This document shows, piece after piece, positions 10,557 to 19,954 of a stretch of DNA of 64,000 nt (the stretch's first letter is position 1; each line of letters starts with the position of its first letter). A program made the position numbers and the translations under genes. Origin of the DNA: SZUA-430 sp965227535 (GTDB lineage Bacteria > Pseudomonadota > Alphaproteobacteria > Micropepsales > Micropepsaceae); assembly GCA_965227535.1 (NCBI GenBank), contig OZ245761.1, positions 4,464,001-4,528,000 on the forward strand, given 5' to 3'. A model generated the notes under the pieces. The model searched no databases. It was not told the DNA's origin and worked only from the letters and a program-made list of their open reading frames with translations.

Positions 10557-11785
10557 CAGCCCAACCTCAACCGGTTAAGCCCGATGACGCGCGCATAGAT
10601 GATGTAGAGCACCAACACGCCGGCGAGCAGTATGCCGCCCAGCGCCGCCGCCAAGCCCCAGTTCAGCGACGTCTGCATATGGAACTGGATCATGTTCGAG
10701 ATCAGCTGACCCGTCCGCCCACCGACCAGCGCCGGCGTGATGTAATAACCAAGCGCCAGAATGAACACGAGCAACCCGCCGGCTGCCGCACCCGGCAGCG
10801 TCATCGGAAAATAGATGCGCCAGAACGCCGTCCACGGCGTTGCGCCCAGCGAAATCGCGGCCCGCGTTAGAGCCGGTGGCACCGACAACATCACGCTATA
10901 GGTCGGTAAAATCATGAACGGCAGCAGGATATGCGTCATCGCAATCAGCGTGCCGGTCATGTTGTGCATGAGTTCAAGTCGCGCACCCTCACCGCCGAAG
11001 AACGCAATCCCATCATTCACGATCCCGTTCGTCTGCAACAGCGCGATCCACGCCGTCGTGCGCACGAGCAGCGACGTCCAGAACGGCAACAGCACCAGGA
11101 TCAACAGCAGATTGCGCGTCCGCTCATCCTGCCGCGCGATGTAATAGGCAAGCGGATAGCCGAGCAGGAAGCACAGCAACGTCACGACCCCCGCGACCCA
11201 CAGCGTCCGCTCGAAGAGCATGATGTAAACTTGGTCTTCCTCGGGCTTTGGAACCCAAGTCCCGTCCGCTTTGCGCGTCTGGTCCAACGCCGCCACGTAA
11301 TAGCCCATCGTCGTCGACGCGCTCGCATGGCGTAGCGTGCCCCAAACCTCCGGGTCGCTCCATTGCAGATCGACGGCATTGAACGCCTGCGCGTACGGCG
11401 GCTCGAACGTCGACGCCACCCGCGCCGTCTTGATGATCAGCGAGCGCATACCGGCCCGTTCGAAATTCATACGCGTCGCGACCTTGCCGATCCGGCCTTC
11501 GCGCTCGGCGCGCACCAAATCGTCGGCCAAAGCGGAATAGGCGCTGAACGGCGGCCGCCCCTTGCCGTTCCACGCCCGCAATGCAGCTGCCGTGCGCGGC
11601 AGAATATCGGCGACGGTCGAGTCGCCCACCGACCGACTGAGCATGTTGGCGATCGGAAGCAGGAACGTGATCGTGAGGAACGCAAGTAGCGGCAGCACCA
11701 GAAGGAAAGTTCCCCGGCGCGCGCGCTTGCCCGAGCGTTTGAATTGCTCGGCCAAGCTTTCGTGTGTCGCGATCGCTGTCCCCAT
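10556..11785 (-). CDS. Spermidine/putrescine-type ABC transporter permease (PotB type) with large periplasmic insert
   Basis: 409 residues, over 100 longer than E. coli PotB. After helix 1 (FLLVLPLLAFLTITFLLPIANML) a hydrophilic segment of about 140 residues (roughly 50-190) precedes the usual permease core, which starts FERTLWVAGVVTLLCFLLGYPLAYYIA. The EAA loop is LTRAAISLGATPWTAFWRIY. The insert is soluble and should be periplasmic; related alphaproteobacterial permeases have it too. The gene sits between the binding-protein gene and the PotC-type gene. Confidence 0.92.
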   Translation of the reverse strand: MGTAIATHESLAEQFKRSGKRARRGTFLLVLPLLAFLTITFLLPIANMLSRSVGDSTVADILPRTAAALRAWNGKGRPPFSAYSALADDLVRAEREGRIGKVATRMNFERAGMRSLIIKTARVASTFEPPYAQAFNAVDLQWSDPEVWGTLRHASASTTMGYYVAALDQTRKADGTWVPKPEEDQVYIMLFERTLWVAGVVTLLCFLLGYPLAYYIARQDERTRNLLLILVLLPFWTSLLVRTTAWIALLQTNGIVNDGIAFFGGEGARLELMHNMTGTLIAMTHILLPFMILPTYSVMLSVPPALTRAAISLGATPWTAFWRIYFPMTLPGAAAGGLLVFILALGYYITPALVGGRTGQLISNMIQFHMQTSLNWGLAAALGGILLAGVLVLYIIYARVIGLNRLRLG

Positions 11786-11804
11786 CTCCCCCGCCTCGTG
11801 CCCG

Positions 11805-13019
11805 CTACTTAGCGAGCCACGCCGCCCAACGTTGGTTCAACTCTTCCTGGTGATCGGCCCACCACAGGAAGTCGATCTGAATCGCGTTCGCCGCATTTTC
11901 CGGTGCGTTCGGCATGTGCGCCTTCATGTCGACGTCGGGCTTGTCGTGATAGGCGCCCACCAGCGGCAACGAAGACTTGCGCGCCGGACCATAGGCGATC
12001 CACGCGGCTTGGTCGGCCAGACGCTGCGTGTCGGTCGCGAAGGCGACGAACTTCACCGCCGCGTCGAGATTCTTCGTGCCCTTCACGATGCTGAAGACGT
12101 CGAGCTCTTGCAGCTGACCGTCCCAGATAATGGCAAACGGCTTACCCTCTTTGATCTGCGCGTCGAAGATGCGCCCGTTATAGGCGGTCGTCATCGTCAC
12201 TTGGCCGTCCGCCAAAAGCTGCGGTGGCTGGGAACCCGGCTCCCACCAGATGACGTCGTTCTTGATCGTGTCGAGCTTCTTGAACGCGCGGTCCACGCCC
12301 TCCTTGGTCGACAGCGTCTGATAGACCTGATCGCCCGGCACGCCGTCCGCACGCAACGCCAGTTCAAGGTTGATCTTAGGGGACGTCTTACGCAGGCCGC
12401 GCTTGCCGGGGAAATTTTTCACGTCGAAAAAATCGGAGAGCTTCGATGGCTTCGCGTTCGGAAACTTCGACGAGTCGTACGCAACGATGTGGCTGAACAG
12501 GATCGACGTCACCGCACATGGCGTGATGCCGTTCGGGATGAAATCCTGCACCGCCGGCGTACCGTCCGGCGCCGCGGGCAGCGTGCCCGCATCGATCTTC
12601 TCAAGCAGCCCCTCGTCGCACGCACGCTGCGCATCGGCGAGCTCCATATCGACGACGTCCCAGGTCACGTTATTGCTTTCGACCTGCGCTTTAACCTCGG
12701 CGATGCCGCCGTTGTAATCGACCGAGTTGATCTTTGCGCCCGTCGTTGCCTCGAACGGCTTGTGATAGGCCTCGATCTGGCTCTTCGTATAAGCGCCGCC
12801 CCACGAGACGACGACGAGAGACTTGCCCGCAAGCGCGGTGCCGGTCGCCGCCGGTGCGGCGGCAGTCCCGTCCGCCGACGGCAGCGGCATGTCCGACATT
12901 TCCTTGTCGAGTTCGTTGACCTCGCTCTCAGACCCGCCCTTCAGCATGAACAAAAGCACGCCGGCCAAGATGACGATGGCGGCGGCGGCGGCGATAATGA
13001 TTCCGGTCGTACGGCCCAT
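11805..13019 (-). CDS. PotD-type extracellular solute-binding protein, apparently membrane-anchored
   Basis: 404 residues. The binding-protein domain runs from about residue 65 (SLVVVSWGGAYTKSQIEAYH) to the end, with family phrases DVVDMELADAQRACDEGLLE, VWWEPGSQPPQLLADGQV and NGRIFDAQIKEGK. The N-terminus is a hydrophobic helix (IIIAAAAAIVILAGVLLFML) without an obvious signal-peptidase site, followed by a Ser/Glu/Ala linker of about 40 residues. It therefore looks tethered to the inner membrane rather than free in the periplasm. It precedes the two permeases; the ATPase gene lies upstream beyond a palindromic repeat. Confidence 0.9.
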   Translation of the reverse strand: MGRTTGIIIAAAAAIVILAGVLLFMLKGGSESEVNELDKEMSDMPLPSADGTAAAPAATGTALAGKSLVVVSWGGAYTKSQIEAYHKPFEATTGAKINSVDYNGGIAEVKAQVESNNVTWDVVDMELADAQRACDEGLLEKIDAGTLPAAPDGTPAVQDFIPNGITPCAVTSILFSHIVAYDSSKFPNAKPSKLSDFFDVKNFPGKRGLRKTSPKINLELALRADGVPGDQVYQTLSTKEGVDRAFKKLDTIKNDVIWWEPGSQPPQLLADGQVTMTTAYNGRIFDAQIKEGKPFAIIWDGQLQELDVFSIVKGTKNLDAAVKFVAFATDTQRLADQAAWIAYGPARKSSLPLVGAYHDKPDVDMKAHMPNAPENAANAIQIDFLWWADHQEELNQRWAAWLAK

Positions 13020-13107
13020 GGGACTACCTCAAGTTCGAATCGTTCGTTTTTCTAACGTGTCACGAGCCGAGAACGCCGGCCACCCCGCGACTTTACAGCT
13101 GGCGCTG

Positions 13108-13329
13108 CCCCTTCGATCGTCATGGCCGGGCTTGACCCGGCCACCCAGTCCGCGCACGGCAGTGCGCGTTGAAATTCGGCCTCACCACGAAGACACCAAG
13201 AGCGCGAAGAACCACCAAGCGCTTTGTGAACCTTGGTGTTCTTCGTGTCTTCGTGGTGAAGCTGCGCTTCCATCGCGCTACCGCGCGAAGGTCCGGGTGA
13301 CCGGGTCAAGCCCGGCCATGACGAAGGGG
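13108..13329. repeat. Nested inverted-repeat element (two concentric palindromes)
   Basis: Outer arms 13108-13140 and 13301-13329 are inverted copies differing only by a 4-bp insertion; each holds the GGCCGGGCTTGACCCGG hairpin that also occurs alone at 50386-50416. Inner arms 13182-13219 and 13232-13259 pair through CACCACGAAGACACCAAG and its complement. A small CGCGCAC-GGCA-GTGCGCG hairpin sits at 13151-13168. The element fills most of the 337-bp gap (13020-13356) between the ATPase gene and the binding-protein gene. No transposase is inside, so it is non-autonomous or a composite of intergenic repeats. Open frames crossing it are not credible genes. Confidence 0.85.
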
Positions 13330-13356
13330 TGAGAGCCCGACTTGCGAACATTGTTC

Positions 13357-15201
13357 TTACGACACGAACGCGCGGGCGGCCGACGGATCCCACGACAGCG
13401 TGACCGCCACGCCCTTCGCCGGAAACTGCGCTCCGCGCGCCGGCGCCTTGACGATGATCTCGTTCATGCCCGGCGCCGACAGCTTCACGCGCAGATGGTC
13501 GCCGTGGAAGATGAAGTCCTCGATCAGCGCCGCGACATGATTGCCGCCCGGATGCGTCTCGCTTGAAACGGTTAGATACTCCGGCCGCACGCAAACGACG
13601 CCCGCGCGCCCGACCGCATCGCAATTGCCGTTCGCGGCCTTGACCCGTGCCCCGCCGATCAACTCGACCGTGACTTCCGCGCCGTTCACGGCAACGATCT
13701 TGCCCGGCAGCGCATTGTTCTCGCCGATGAAGCCCGCGACGAATGCATTTGCCGGCGCGTCGTAGATGGTCTTCGGCGTGTCGAGTTGCTGAATGACGCC
13801 TTCGTGGAACACGGCGATGCGGTCCGAGAGCGTCAGCGCCTCGCCCTGATCGTGCGTCACATAAACGACGGTCACGCCCAGTTCGCGATGCAAACGCTTC
13901 AGCTCGTACTGCATCTGCTCGCGCAAATGTTTGTCGAGCGCGCCCAGCGGCTCGTCCATCAGCACGAGGTCCGGATCGAACACCAACGCGCGCGCCACCG
14001 CGACGCGCTGCTGCTGACCGCCAGACAACTGATGCGGCTTACGCTTGTCGAAGCCGGAGAGTTCGACCATGGCGAGCGCCTTGCCAACGCGGTCGCGAAT
14101 TTCGCTGCGCCCCATTTTCCGTACTTCAAGCGGGAACGCGAGATTCTCGGCGACCGTCATATGCGGGAACAGCGCATAGTTTTGGAACACGAAGCCCAAG
14201 CCACGCTTGTGCGGCGGCAGCGTCGTCATCGACACGCCGTTGAGTTGAATGTCGCCGTCGGTCGGCTGCTCGAACCCGGCCAGCATCATCAACGTCGTCG
14301 TCTTGCCCGAACCCGAAGGCCCAAGCAGGGTCAAGAACTCGCCCTTGGCGATATCGAGATTCAAATTCTTCACGACGAGCTGCGCGCCGTCATACGTCTT
14401 CTTCACGCCGTGGAAGCGCACGAACGGCGCGGACTGCGCGGGCGCTGCGGCGACGGGCTCAGGCTCTTCGTCGATCGCAATCGCATGCGCGACTGGCGCG
14501 GGAGCCGGAGGCGGCTCTTCATCGACAATCGGATTAGGCGTCCGCGCCACAACCGTCTCGACCGGCGGGACATAAGCCGGCGCCGGCGCACGCGTTTCGA
14601 TGTCGCGTCCGAACATCGCGGCCGCCAAAGAACGCTGCGGCGGTGCAGGCGGTGTCGGCACAGGAGGCGGCGGCACGAATTCGGGTTCAGGCTCCGGCTC
14701 AAGCGCGACCGGCTCGGGCACGATCTCAGGCTCGACCGCGCGCACTTCGATGACCGGATCCGGCTCAGGCTCCGGCGTGATCACCGGCGACGGCAGCGGC
14801 TCTTCGATCTTGGGTGGAATGTCGGCGGCCTTAGGCTTGCGATCGAATCCGAACGCAACAGACAACAGAGATGTCCGCCGCTGCGGCACCGCCATGCCAA
14901 CGCGCGGCGCGTCATCATCATCGCCGTCGTTATCGTCGTCGTTCGGCACGACGACCTTCGCCGGCGTCTCGCTCATCGTTTCTTCGGCAGGTGCAGGCTC
15001 GCGCGCCTCTTCGACCGGCACAGGCGCATCCTTATGTTCGGGCTCTGATGGAGGCGGCGGGTCATCGCGCGGCTGCAACGCAGCCGTGACCGATGACGCA
15101 GCGGATTGTTGTTCGCCGGTCGGAAGTCCTAGCAGGCGCGATCGAAGCGAAAAGCCCTTCGTCGGACCCTTTGCCGGCGCATCTCGTGTGTCTGCCGCCA
15201 T
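13357..15201 (-). CDS. PotA-type ABC transporter ATPase with a long Pro/Glu-rich N-terminal extension
   Basis: 614 residues; ordinary PotA is about 370. The ATPase begins near residue 260 (FVRFHGVKKTYDG): Walker A GPSGSGKT (294-301), Q-loop Q340, signature LSGGQQQRVAVARAL (392-406), Walker B DLVLMDEP (411-418), switch H450, then a TOBE domain. Residues 1-255 are low complexity with runs of Pro, Glu, Asp and Ala (PEPEPDPV, EPEPEPEFVPPPP), probably disordered. Three short motifs recur there: FSLRSRLLG (about 17-25), TSLLSVAFGFDRK (110-122) and RSLAAAMFGRD (190-200). No Shine-Dalgarno is evident at the 15201 ATG, so the true start could be internal (M76, M103 or M196). It probably powers the permeases at 9702-11785. 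Confidence 0.88.
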   Translation of the reverse strand: MAADTRDAPAKGPTKGFSLRSRLLGLPTGEQQSAASSVTAALQPRDDPPPPSEPEHKDAPVPVEEAREPAPAEETMSETPAKVVVPNDDDNDGDDDDAPRVGMAVPQRRTSLLSVAFGFDRKPKAADIPPKIEEPLPSPVITPEPEPDPVIEVRAVEPEIVPEPVALEPEPEPEFVPPPPVPTPPAPPQRSLAAAMFGRDIETRAPAPAYVPPVETVVARTPNPIVDEEPPPAPAPVAHAIAIDEEPEPVAAAPAQSAPFVRFHGVKKTYDGAQLVVKNLNLDIAKGEFLTLLGPSGSGKTTTLMMLAGFEQPTDGDIQLNGVSMTTLPPHKRGLGFVFQNYALFPHMTVAENLAFPLEVRKMGRSEIRDRVGKALAMVELSGFDKRKPHQLSGGQQQRVAVARALVFDPDLVLMDEPLGALDKHLREQMQYELKRLHRELGVTVVYVTHDQGEALTLSDRIAVFHEGVIQQLDTPKTIYDAPANAFVAGFIGENNALPGKIVAVNGAEVTVELIGGARVKAANGNCDAVGRAGVVCVRPEYLTVSSETHPGGNHVAALIEDFIFHGDHLRVKLSAPGMNEIIVKAPARGAQFPAKGVAVTLSWDPSAARAFVS

Positions 15202-15290
15202 GAAATGCGGACGAACCCGTTCTTGTCCCCAGCCTCACGTTCAAGGCAGGCTGATCCTAGGCAACGCCGCGGTTAATTAAAAGCAGGAAC

Positions 15291-17315
15291 CTATCGCCCC
15301 CCGCCAAACAGGTCTTTCAGCGGATCGAGCGGATTTTCCCCCTTTGGCTTCTGCTTTTTGTCGGACTTCTTGTCCGCAGGTCCTTCTGGTTGCGAAGACT
15401 TGCCGCCCAAAATACCGTCCAACCCGCCGCCGCCGGTAATGTTATCGAGCGGATTATCGCCCTTCATGATCGAATCGAGCGCGCCGGGCAGAACACCCGA
15501 CAGGTCCGGCTCATACGAAGGATTGCTCCACGGCCCCCGGATGCGGAACGGAATCCCGATACCTGAGAGGCTGTCGCGCCCGCCCTGGCCCTTGATTGAA
15601 CTGACGGCCTTAGGCTCGACCTTATAATCCAGCGTCTGATTGCCGAGATCTATGATCCCGGCTCCATTCAGCCGAACGAACGGATTGAGCAGCTTCAAAT
15701 CCTTGTTTGCCGCCACGCCGTTCCTGATGACGAAAGACGCGCTCAGCTCCGCGAAATCGGTCTTCGCCGCCCCACCGACCGCAGATCCCGTCAGAACCGA
15801 CTGAATGGTCCGCGCGATTTCCGCCAAGTTCACGCCTTTGATCGCGCCGTCGACGAATTTGATCCGCGCATTGCCGCCCATGGATTTCATCCATGCGCGC
15901 TGCGATTTACCCGCGGCTGTGACTTTCGCGACGATCGAGCCCGTCCCCTCAAGCCGGTTGAACCCGGCAAGGTCCGTCAGAAACGGCGCGCCCTGCACGC
16001 CGCTGACGTTGAGGTCGAGCCCGATGACAGGCGTCGCGCCCGACCCATCCAGCGCAATCACACCCGTCCCGTTGCCGCCATAGAGCGCCAGCTGTTTCAG
16101 GTTCGCGCGCATCTTGCCGCCCGACAGCGCGATGCTGAGCGCGCTGCGTCCGATCTTCAGGCCGCCGACGGCCAGTGCATTCACCGCGAAGTCGAAATCG
16201 GCGTCGACGAAGGTCAGCGGCGAAAAGTCGATCGGCGCATCGCTCCACTTCGGCATGCCCCCGCCGCCACCGCCGGCCGGCCCCGATCCGCCGCCGGCGC
16301 TCATGTACGGATTGAGGTCCAGCCGGTCGAGCGTGAAGTCGCCCTTCACGTAAGGTCGCGCCTTCGTCGTATCGAGCGAAAGATTGCCCGACCCGTTCAT
16401 CCCATCGAGCGATAGCTTCGTATCTTTGAAAGCGATGCGCCCGCCATCAGCCTCAAGTTTCCCAGCCAGCTTCATAGCGCCGAAGCCTTTGACCTTCGGC
16501 AGATCAACGCCCGCCCAAGCCGCAAGCCGCCGCGCGGATGCGGTCGAGAAGTCAACCTTGCCCTTAATGGCGCTCGTCTTCGCGTTCAAATTGCCGACGA
16601 CCTCGGCGTTCAAAACGTCACCCTTGATCCTCCCCCAGAAGTCGCTCTCGCCACCGGTCGAAAGCGGGCGAGGGTTGGCGATCGAGGCCAAAATTTTGAT
16701 CGGCTCTTTGTTCCACGTTAGCCCGCCGTCGAAGAGCAGCGGCGCGTCTAGGTTCGGCAACCTCACGCTCGCGTCGATCGCCTCGACCCGCTGAGACGTG
16801 CCGTCGCGCTGATCGCGATACGTGAGCATGCCGCCCGTGATCGCCACGTCGTTGAAACTGAAGTCGGTGGCGGGCTTCTGCGTAGCCGGCGCCGACTGAT
16901 CAGCTCCCGCTACGGGCGCGCTTTGCGCCATGAAGATCCAATTCCCGCGGCCGTTCTTGTCGATCTCCAAATTGATGACCGGATTGACCAGCCGGATCTC
17001 GGTGACCTTCAAAGCGCCCGACAGCAACGGCCAGAGCTCGGCGCCGACCACCAGCGAATCCATCGTCGCCATGTCGGCCTCGGCCGCGCCCTCGACATTG
17101 GCGAAGCGAACCTTGTGAACCTCAACGCCCAACGCCGGCCACACTGAGATGTTCAAATCCCCGTCGATGGTCAGCGTCCGCCCGGTCGCCAGGCGCGTCT
17201 GCTCGATGATCTGCTCCTTATAGACCGAGGTCGGCAGCATGAACGGCAGCGCCAAAACCACCACGACCAAAAGGACGACGGCGATCAACACCCAACGAAT
17301 AATGCGCATCGACAA
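15291..17315 (-). CDS. AsmA-family protein
   Basis: 674 residues. A single N-terminal membrane helix (about 5-27, WVLIAVVLLVVVVLALPFML) is followed by a long periplasmic beta-rich region, starting TSVYKEQIIEQTRLATGRTL and GDLNISVWPALGVEVHKVRFAN, the AsmA N-terminal signature. The C-terminal part has the family pattern FVDGAIKGVNLAEIARTIQ and GAGIIDLGNQTLDYKVEPK. The tail is Lys/Gly-rich. AsmA-like proteins are linked to lipid transport and envelope assembly; the partner here is unknown. The gene stands alone. Confidence 0.92.
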   Translation of the reverse strand: MSMRIIRWVLIAVVLLVVVVLALPFMLPTSVYKEQIIEQTRLATGRTLTIDGDLNISVWPALGVEVHKVRFANVEGAAEADMATMDSLVVGAELWPLLSGALKVTEIRLVNPVINLEIDKNGRGNWIFMAQSAPVAGADQSAPATQKPATDFSFNDVAITGGMLTYRDQRDGTSQRVEAIDASVRLPNLDAPLLFDGGLTWNKEPIKILASIANPRPLSTGGESDFWGRIKGDVLNAEVVGNLNAKTSAIKGKVDFSTASARRLAAWAGVDLPKVKGFGAMKLAGKLEADGGRIAFKDTKLSLDGMNGSGNLSLDTTKARPYVKGDFTLDRLDLNPYMSAGGGSGPAGGGGGGMPKWSDAPIDFSPLTFVDADFDFAVNALAVGGLKIGRSALSIALSGGKMRANLKQLALYGGNGTGVIALDGSGATPVIGLDLNVSGVQGAPFLTDLAGFNRLEGTGSIVAKVTAAGKSQRAWMKSMGGNARIKFVDGAIKGVNLAEIARTIQSVLTGSAVGGAAKTDFAELSASFVIRNGVAANKDLKLLNPFVRLNGAGIIDLGNQTLDYKVEPKAVSSIKGQGGRDSLSGIGIPFRIRGPWSNPSYEPDLSGVLPGALDSIMKGDNPLDNITGGGGLDGILGGKSSQPEGPADKKSDKKQKPKGENPLDPLKDLFGGGR

Positions 17316-17382
17316 ACCTCAACCGGATCCGACCGGTTCCACTCCTACGCCGAAACGGCGGCGAAATCATGTAGGTTAGGCA

Positions 17383-17742
17383 ATGACCAGAGAACTGGAT
17401 TCCCCTGGTACAAGAATCCGCGCGGCAGCCGCCTACGCTCTGGCGACATTAGCGCGTTTAGCCGCAATCGCGCTCGCCTTGCCAGCGGGCCTGGCGCTCA
17501 TCCAATCGATCGGGCGCGTCATAACCGGCGAATTCGTCATCCCACGCGGCACCTGGGCCTTCGATCTCCTCTACATCTACATCCTCGTCACACAGCGAAT
17601 GTTCGAGAGCGTCTCGCCAAGATACTTCAACGAACTAGACCCCACGATCCAAGGCCTCCTCGTCTTCATCCCAAACCTAGCGCTCGTCATCCTCGGCCTC
17701 TGGTCGCTCATCCACATCGTCAGACCCGTTGTTAAGCGCTGA
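17383..17742 (+). CDS. Small integral membrane protein, unknown function
   Basis: 119 residues with three probable membrane segments (about 18-45, 62-77 and 88-112). A central aromatic stretch (FDLLYIYILVTQRMFESVSPRYFNEL) links the last two. No family recognised. It is divergent from the AsmA gene and convergent with the DUF1835 gene. Confidence 0.6.
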   Translation: MTRELDSPGTRIRAAAAYALATLARLAAIALALPAGLALIQSIGRVITGEFVIPRGTWAFDLLYIYILVTQRMFESVSPRYFNELDPTIQGLLVFIPNLALVILGLWSLIHIVRPVVKR

Positions 17743-17787
17743 CCAGAAATCTGGATATCGCTGGTACAAGGGCAGCGTTAGCTAACC

Positions 17788-18552
17788 TCAGCTTGGCCGA
17801 CGAACGCTGTAGCCGCGCAGATGCGACTGATCGCCCTCGGCCTCCAGCCGTCCCGCAGCCATCAACTGCCGAACGCGCCATGAGAAGAACGTGTCGCCGA
17901 TGCAGTCGAAGCGCTTGCAATTCACCAAACAATCTCCGACCACGGAAACGGCTCTCTTCCATTCGGTGCTCGTAAACGAGAACACCATGCCGTCGAACGC
18001 ATCGACAGGCAGATCGACGATGCCGCCGTCGCGCTCGCTGCGTAGAACGCCGCCGCTGTCGCGTAAGCGGGCAAAGTCTGCGGCCAGCGCTTGACGTGCT
18101 GCGCCGCCCAAAGATCGACACAGCGCAAAGGCATCACGGAGTTCTTTCTCGTCGTGCGCGCCGACACCCCACGCGCCGGTCAACGGCGTGAGATCGACAA
18201 CGTCCACGCAACGCGCGCTCGCGAGACGCTCGCACGCCATGCGCAAGAACACGCGGTCGCTGACCGCACCGCTGGTCCAAACAACGACGCGCACCGCAGG
18301 GTCATTGCGTACCTCATGGGCAAGCGCATCCCAGCTGTTGAAGACATCATCGGGCACCGGCATGTTCTCATCGTAACCAGACCGCATGGCGCGAAACCAC
18401 TCGGCGCGCGCTCGCCCATCGTCCAAAGGGCCGTTGCTCAAGTCGTCGGGGATCGCGAGCACGCGACCCGGCATCCCGAGGCGCGCACACGCAAGCTCCA
18501 GCGCGTATCCTGCCGTATCGCCCAAAGCGGTGTGTAAAAACTGATCGCTCAC
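17788..18552 (-). CDS. DUF1835/DUF3658 domain protein
   Basis: 254 residues from a GTG at 18552; an in-frame ATG at 18648 would run into the divergent aminotransferase start. The N-terminal half shows the DUF1835 pattern: FLHTALGDTAGYALELA, then RVLAIPDDLSNGPLDDG. The C-terminal half, from about residue 185, fits DUF3658 (VDAFDGMVFSFTSTEWKRAVSVVGDCL) and ends in a small winged-helix-like segment (FFSWRVRQLMAAGRLEAEGD). Biochemical function is not known to me. Confidence 0.75.
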   Translation of the reverse strand: MSDQFLHTALGDTAGYALELACARLGMPGRVLAIPDDLSNGPLDDGRARAEWFRAMRSGYDENMPVPDDVFNSWDALAHEVRNDPAVRVVVWTSGAVSDRVFLRMACERLASARCVDVVDLTPLTGAWGVGAHDEKELRDAFALCRSLGGAARQALAADFARLRDSGGVLRSERDGGIVDLPVDAFDGMVFSFTSTEWKRAVSVVGDCLVNCKRFDCIGDTFFSWRVRQLMAAGRLEAEGDQSHLRGYSVRRPS

Positions 18553-18631
18553 AGGACCAAGTCTAAACCCGGCCGATGATGCGCAACAGGGCGGCCATGC
18601 TATAAGCCGCCCGACAAATCGCGGACAATCG

Positions 18632-19954
18632 ATGACCACCCCCACCAACGCCGACGCGCTCGCCGCGCTCTGGCTGCCCTACACCGCAAACCGCCAGTTC
18701 AAGGCCGAGCCGCGCGTCATCGCGCGCGGGGAGGGGATGTACTACTACGACCCGCAGGGCCGCCAACTGCTCGACGGCCTCGCGGGTCTGTGGTGTTCGC
18801 TCGCCGGTCACGGGCGCAAAGAGATTTCGTCCGCGGTCGCGAAGCAAATCCACGAACTCGACTTCGCGCCGACGTTTCAGTTCGCGCACCCGACGGTCAT
18901 CGAACTCGCCGGCCGCATCGCCGCGATGGCGCCGGCGACACTCGACCACGTCTTCTTCTGCAACTCAGGCTCAGAGGCCGCCGACACCGCCTTGAAGATC
19001 GCGCTCGCCTACTGGCGCGCCAAGGGTCAGGCGCAGCGCACGAAACTGATCGGCCGCGTCCGCGGCTATCACGGCACCAACTTCGGCGGCATGTCGGTCG
19101 GCGGCATCGCGAACAACCGCAAGGCCTTCGGCACGCTGCTGCCCAACGTCGATCACCTGCCCGCAACCTACGACCGCTCGAAGCAAGCCTTCACCAAAGG
19201 CGACCCCGACTACGGCGCACACTTCGCCGACGCGCTGGAAGACATGGTCGCCCTCCACGGCGACACGATCGCGGCGGTCATCGTCGAACCGATGGCGGGC
19301 TCGACGGGCGTCCTGCCGCCGCCCAAGGGCTACCTCCAACGCCTGCGGCAAATTTGCGACAAGCACGGCATCCTGCTGATCTTCGACGAGGTCATCACCG
19401 CCTTCGGCCGCATGGGCACGGCGACGGCGGCGGAGCGCTATCAGGTCACCCCCGACATGATCACCTTCGCCAAGGGGATCACCAACGGCGCGATCCCGAT
19501 GGGCGGCGTCATCGCCACGAAAACGATCTACGACGCCTTCAGCCAGAAGGACGACTGGCAGATCGAACTCTTTCACGGCTACACCTATTCCGGACATCCT
19601 GTTGCGGCGGCGGCGGCGCTCGCGACGTTAAATGTCTACCGCGACGAAAACCTGTTCGACCGCGGCCGTCAGATCGAAGCCTGGCTGGAAGAGGCCGTGC
19701 ATCGCCTCAAAGGCGCACCCTTCGTCGCGGACATCAGGAATTGCGGCGCTGCAGCAGCCATCGACATCGAGCCCGCCCTTGGGCAGCCCGGCAAGCGCGG
19801 CCACGAGGCCATCCGCCGCGCCTTTTTCGACGAGGGAATAGTGCTGCGCGTCGGCGGCGACACGATTGCATTGGGCCCCGCACTCATAGCAGAACAGAGC
19901 CACATCGAGAGGCTGGTCGAAGGCGTCGAACGCGTGCTGCGCCGCCTCACTTAA
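18632..19954 (+). CDS. Class-III PLP-dependent aminotransferase (omega-amino acid:pyruvate type)
   Basis: 440 residues. Transfers an amino group from an omega-amino acid or amine, usually to pyruvate, giving alanine. Visible: NSGSEAADTALKIA (111-124), RGYHG (144-148), VIVEPMAGSTGVLPPPKGY, FDEVITAFGRMG (251-262, D252 to the PLP ring nitrogen), PLP lysine K281 in FAKGITNGAIPMGG, and LFHGYTYSGHPVAAAAAL. It resembles beta-alanine:pyruvate aminotransferases most. Alanine dehydrogenase follows 17 bp downstream, a logical pairing because that enzyme regenerates pyruvate from the alanine formed. Confidence 0.93.
   Translation: MTTPTNADALAALWLPYTANRQFKAEPRVIARGEGMYYYDPQGRQLLDGLAGLWCSLAGHGRKEISSAVAKQIHELDFAPTFQFAHPTVIELAGRIAAMAPATLDHVFFCNSGSEAADTALKIALAYWRAKGQAQRTKLIGRVRGYHGTNFGGMSVGGIANNRKAFGTLLPNVDHLPATYDRSKQAFTKGDPDYGAHFADALEDMVALHGDTIAAVIVEPMAGSTGVLPPPKGYLQRLRQICDKHGILLIFDEVITAFGRMGTATAAERYQVTPDMITFAKGITNGAIPMGGVIATKTIYDAFSQKDDWQIELFHGYTYSGHPVAAAAALATLNVYRDENLFDRGRQIEAWLEEAVHRLKGAPFVADIRNCGAAAAIDIEPALGQPGKRGHEAIRRAFFDEGIVLRVGGDTIALGPALIAEQSHIERLVEGVERVLRRLT

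Noticed and set aside
13052..13356. Open frames through the nested repeat giving HEDTK-type peptides
   Set aside because: They are translations of the palindromic repeat; the same peptides are common artefacts of this repeat class.
13786..15048. 420-codon plus-strand open frame opposite the extended ATPase
   Set aside because: Arg/His-rich reverse reading of the Pro/Glu-rich and ATPase codons; no ribosome site and no recognisable domain.
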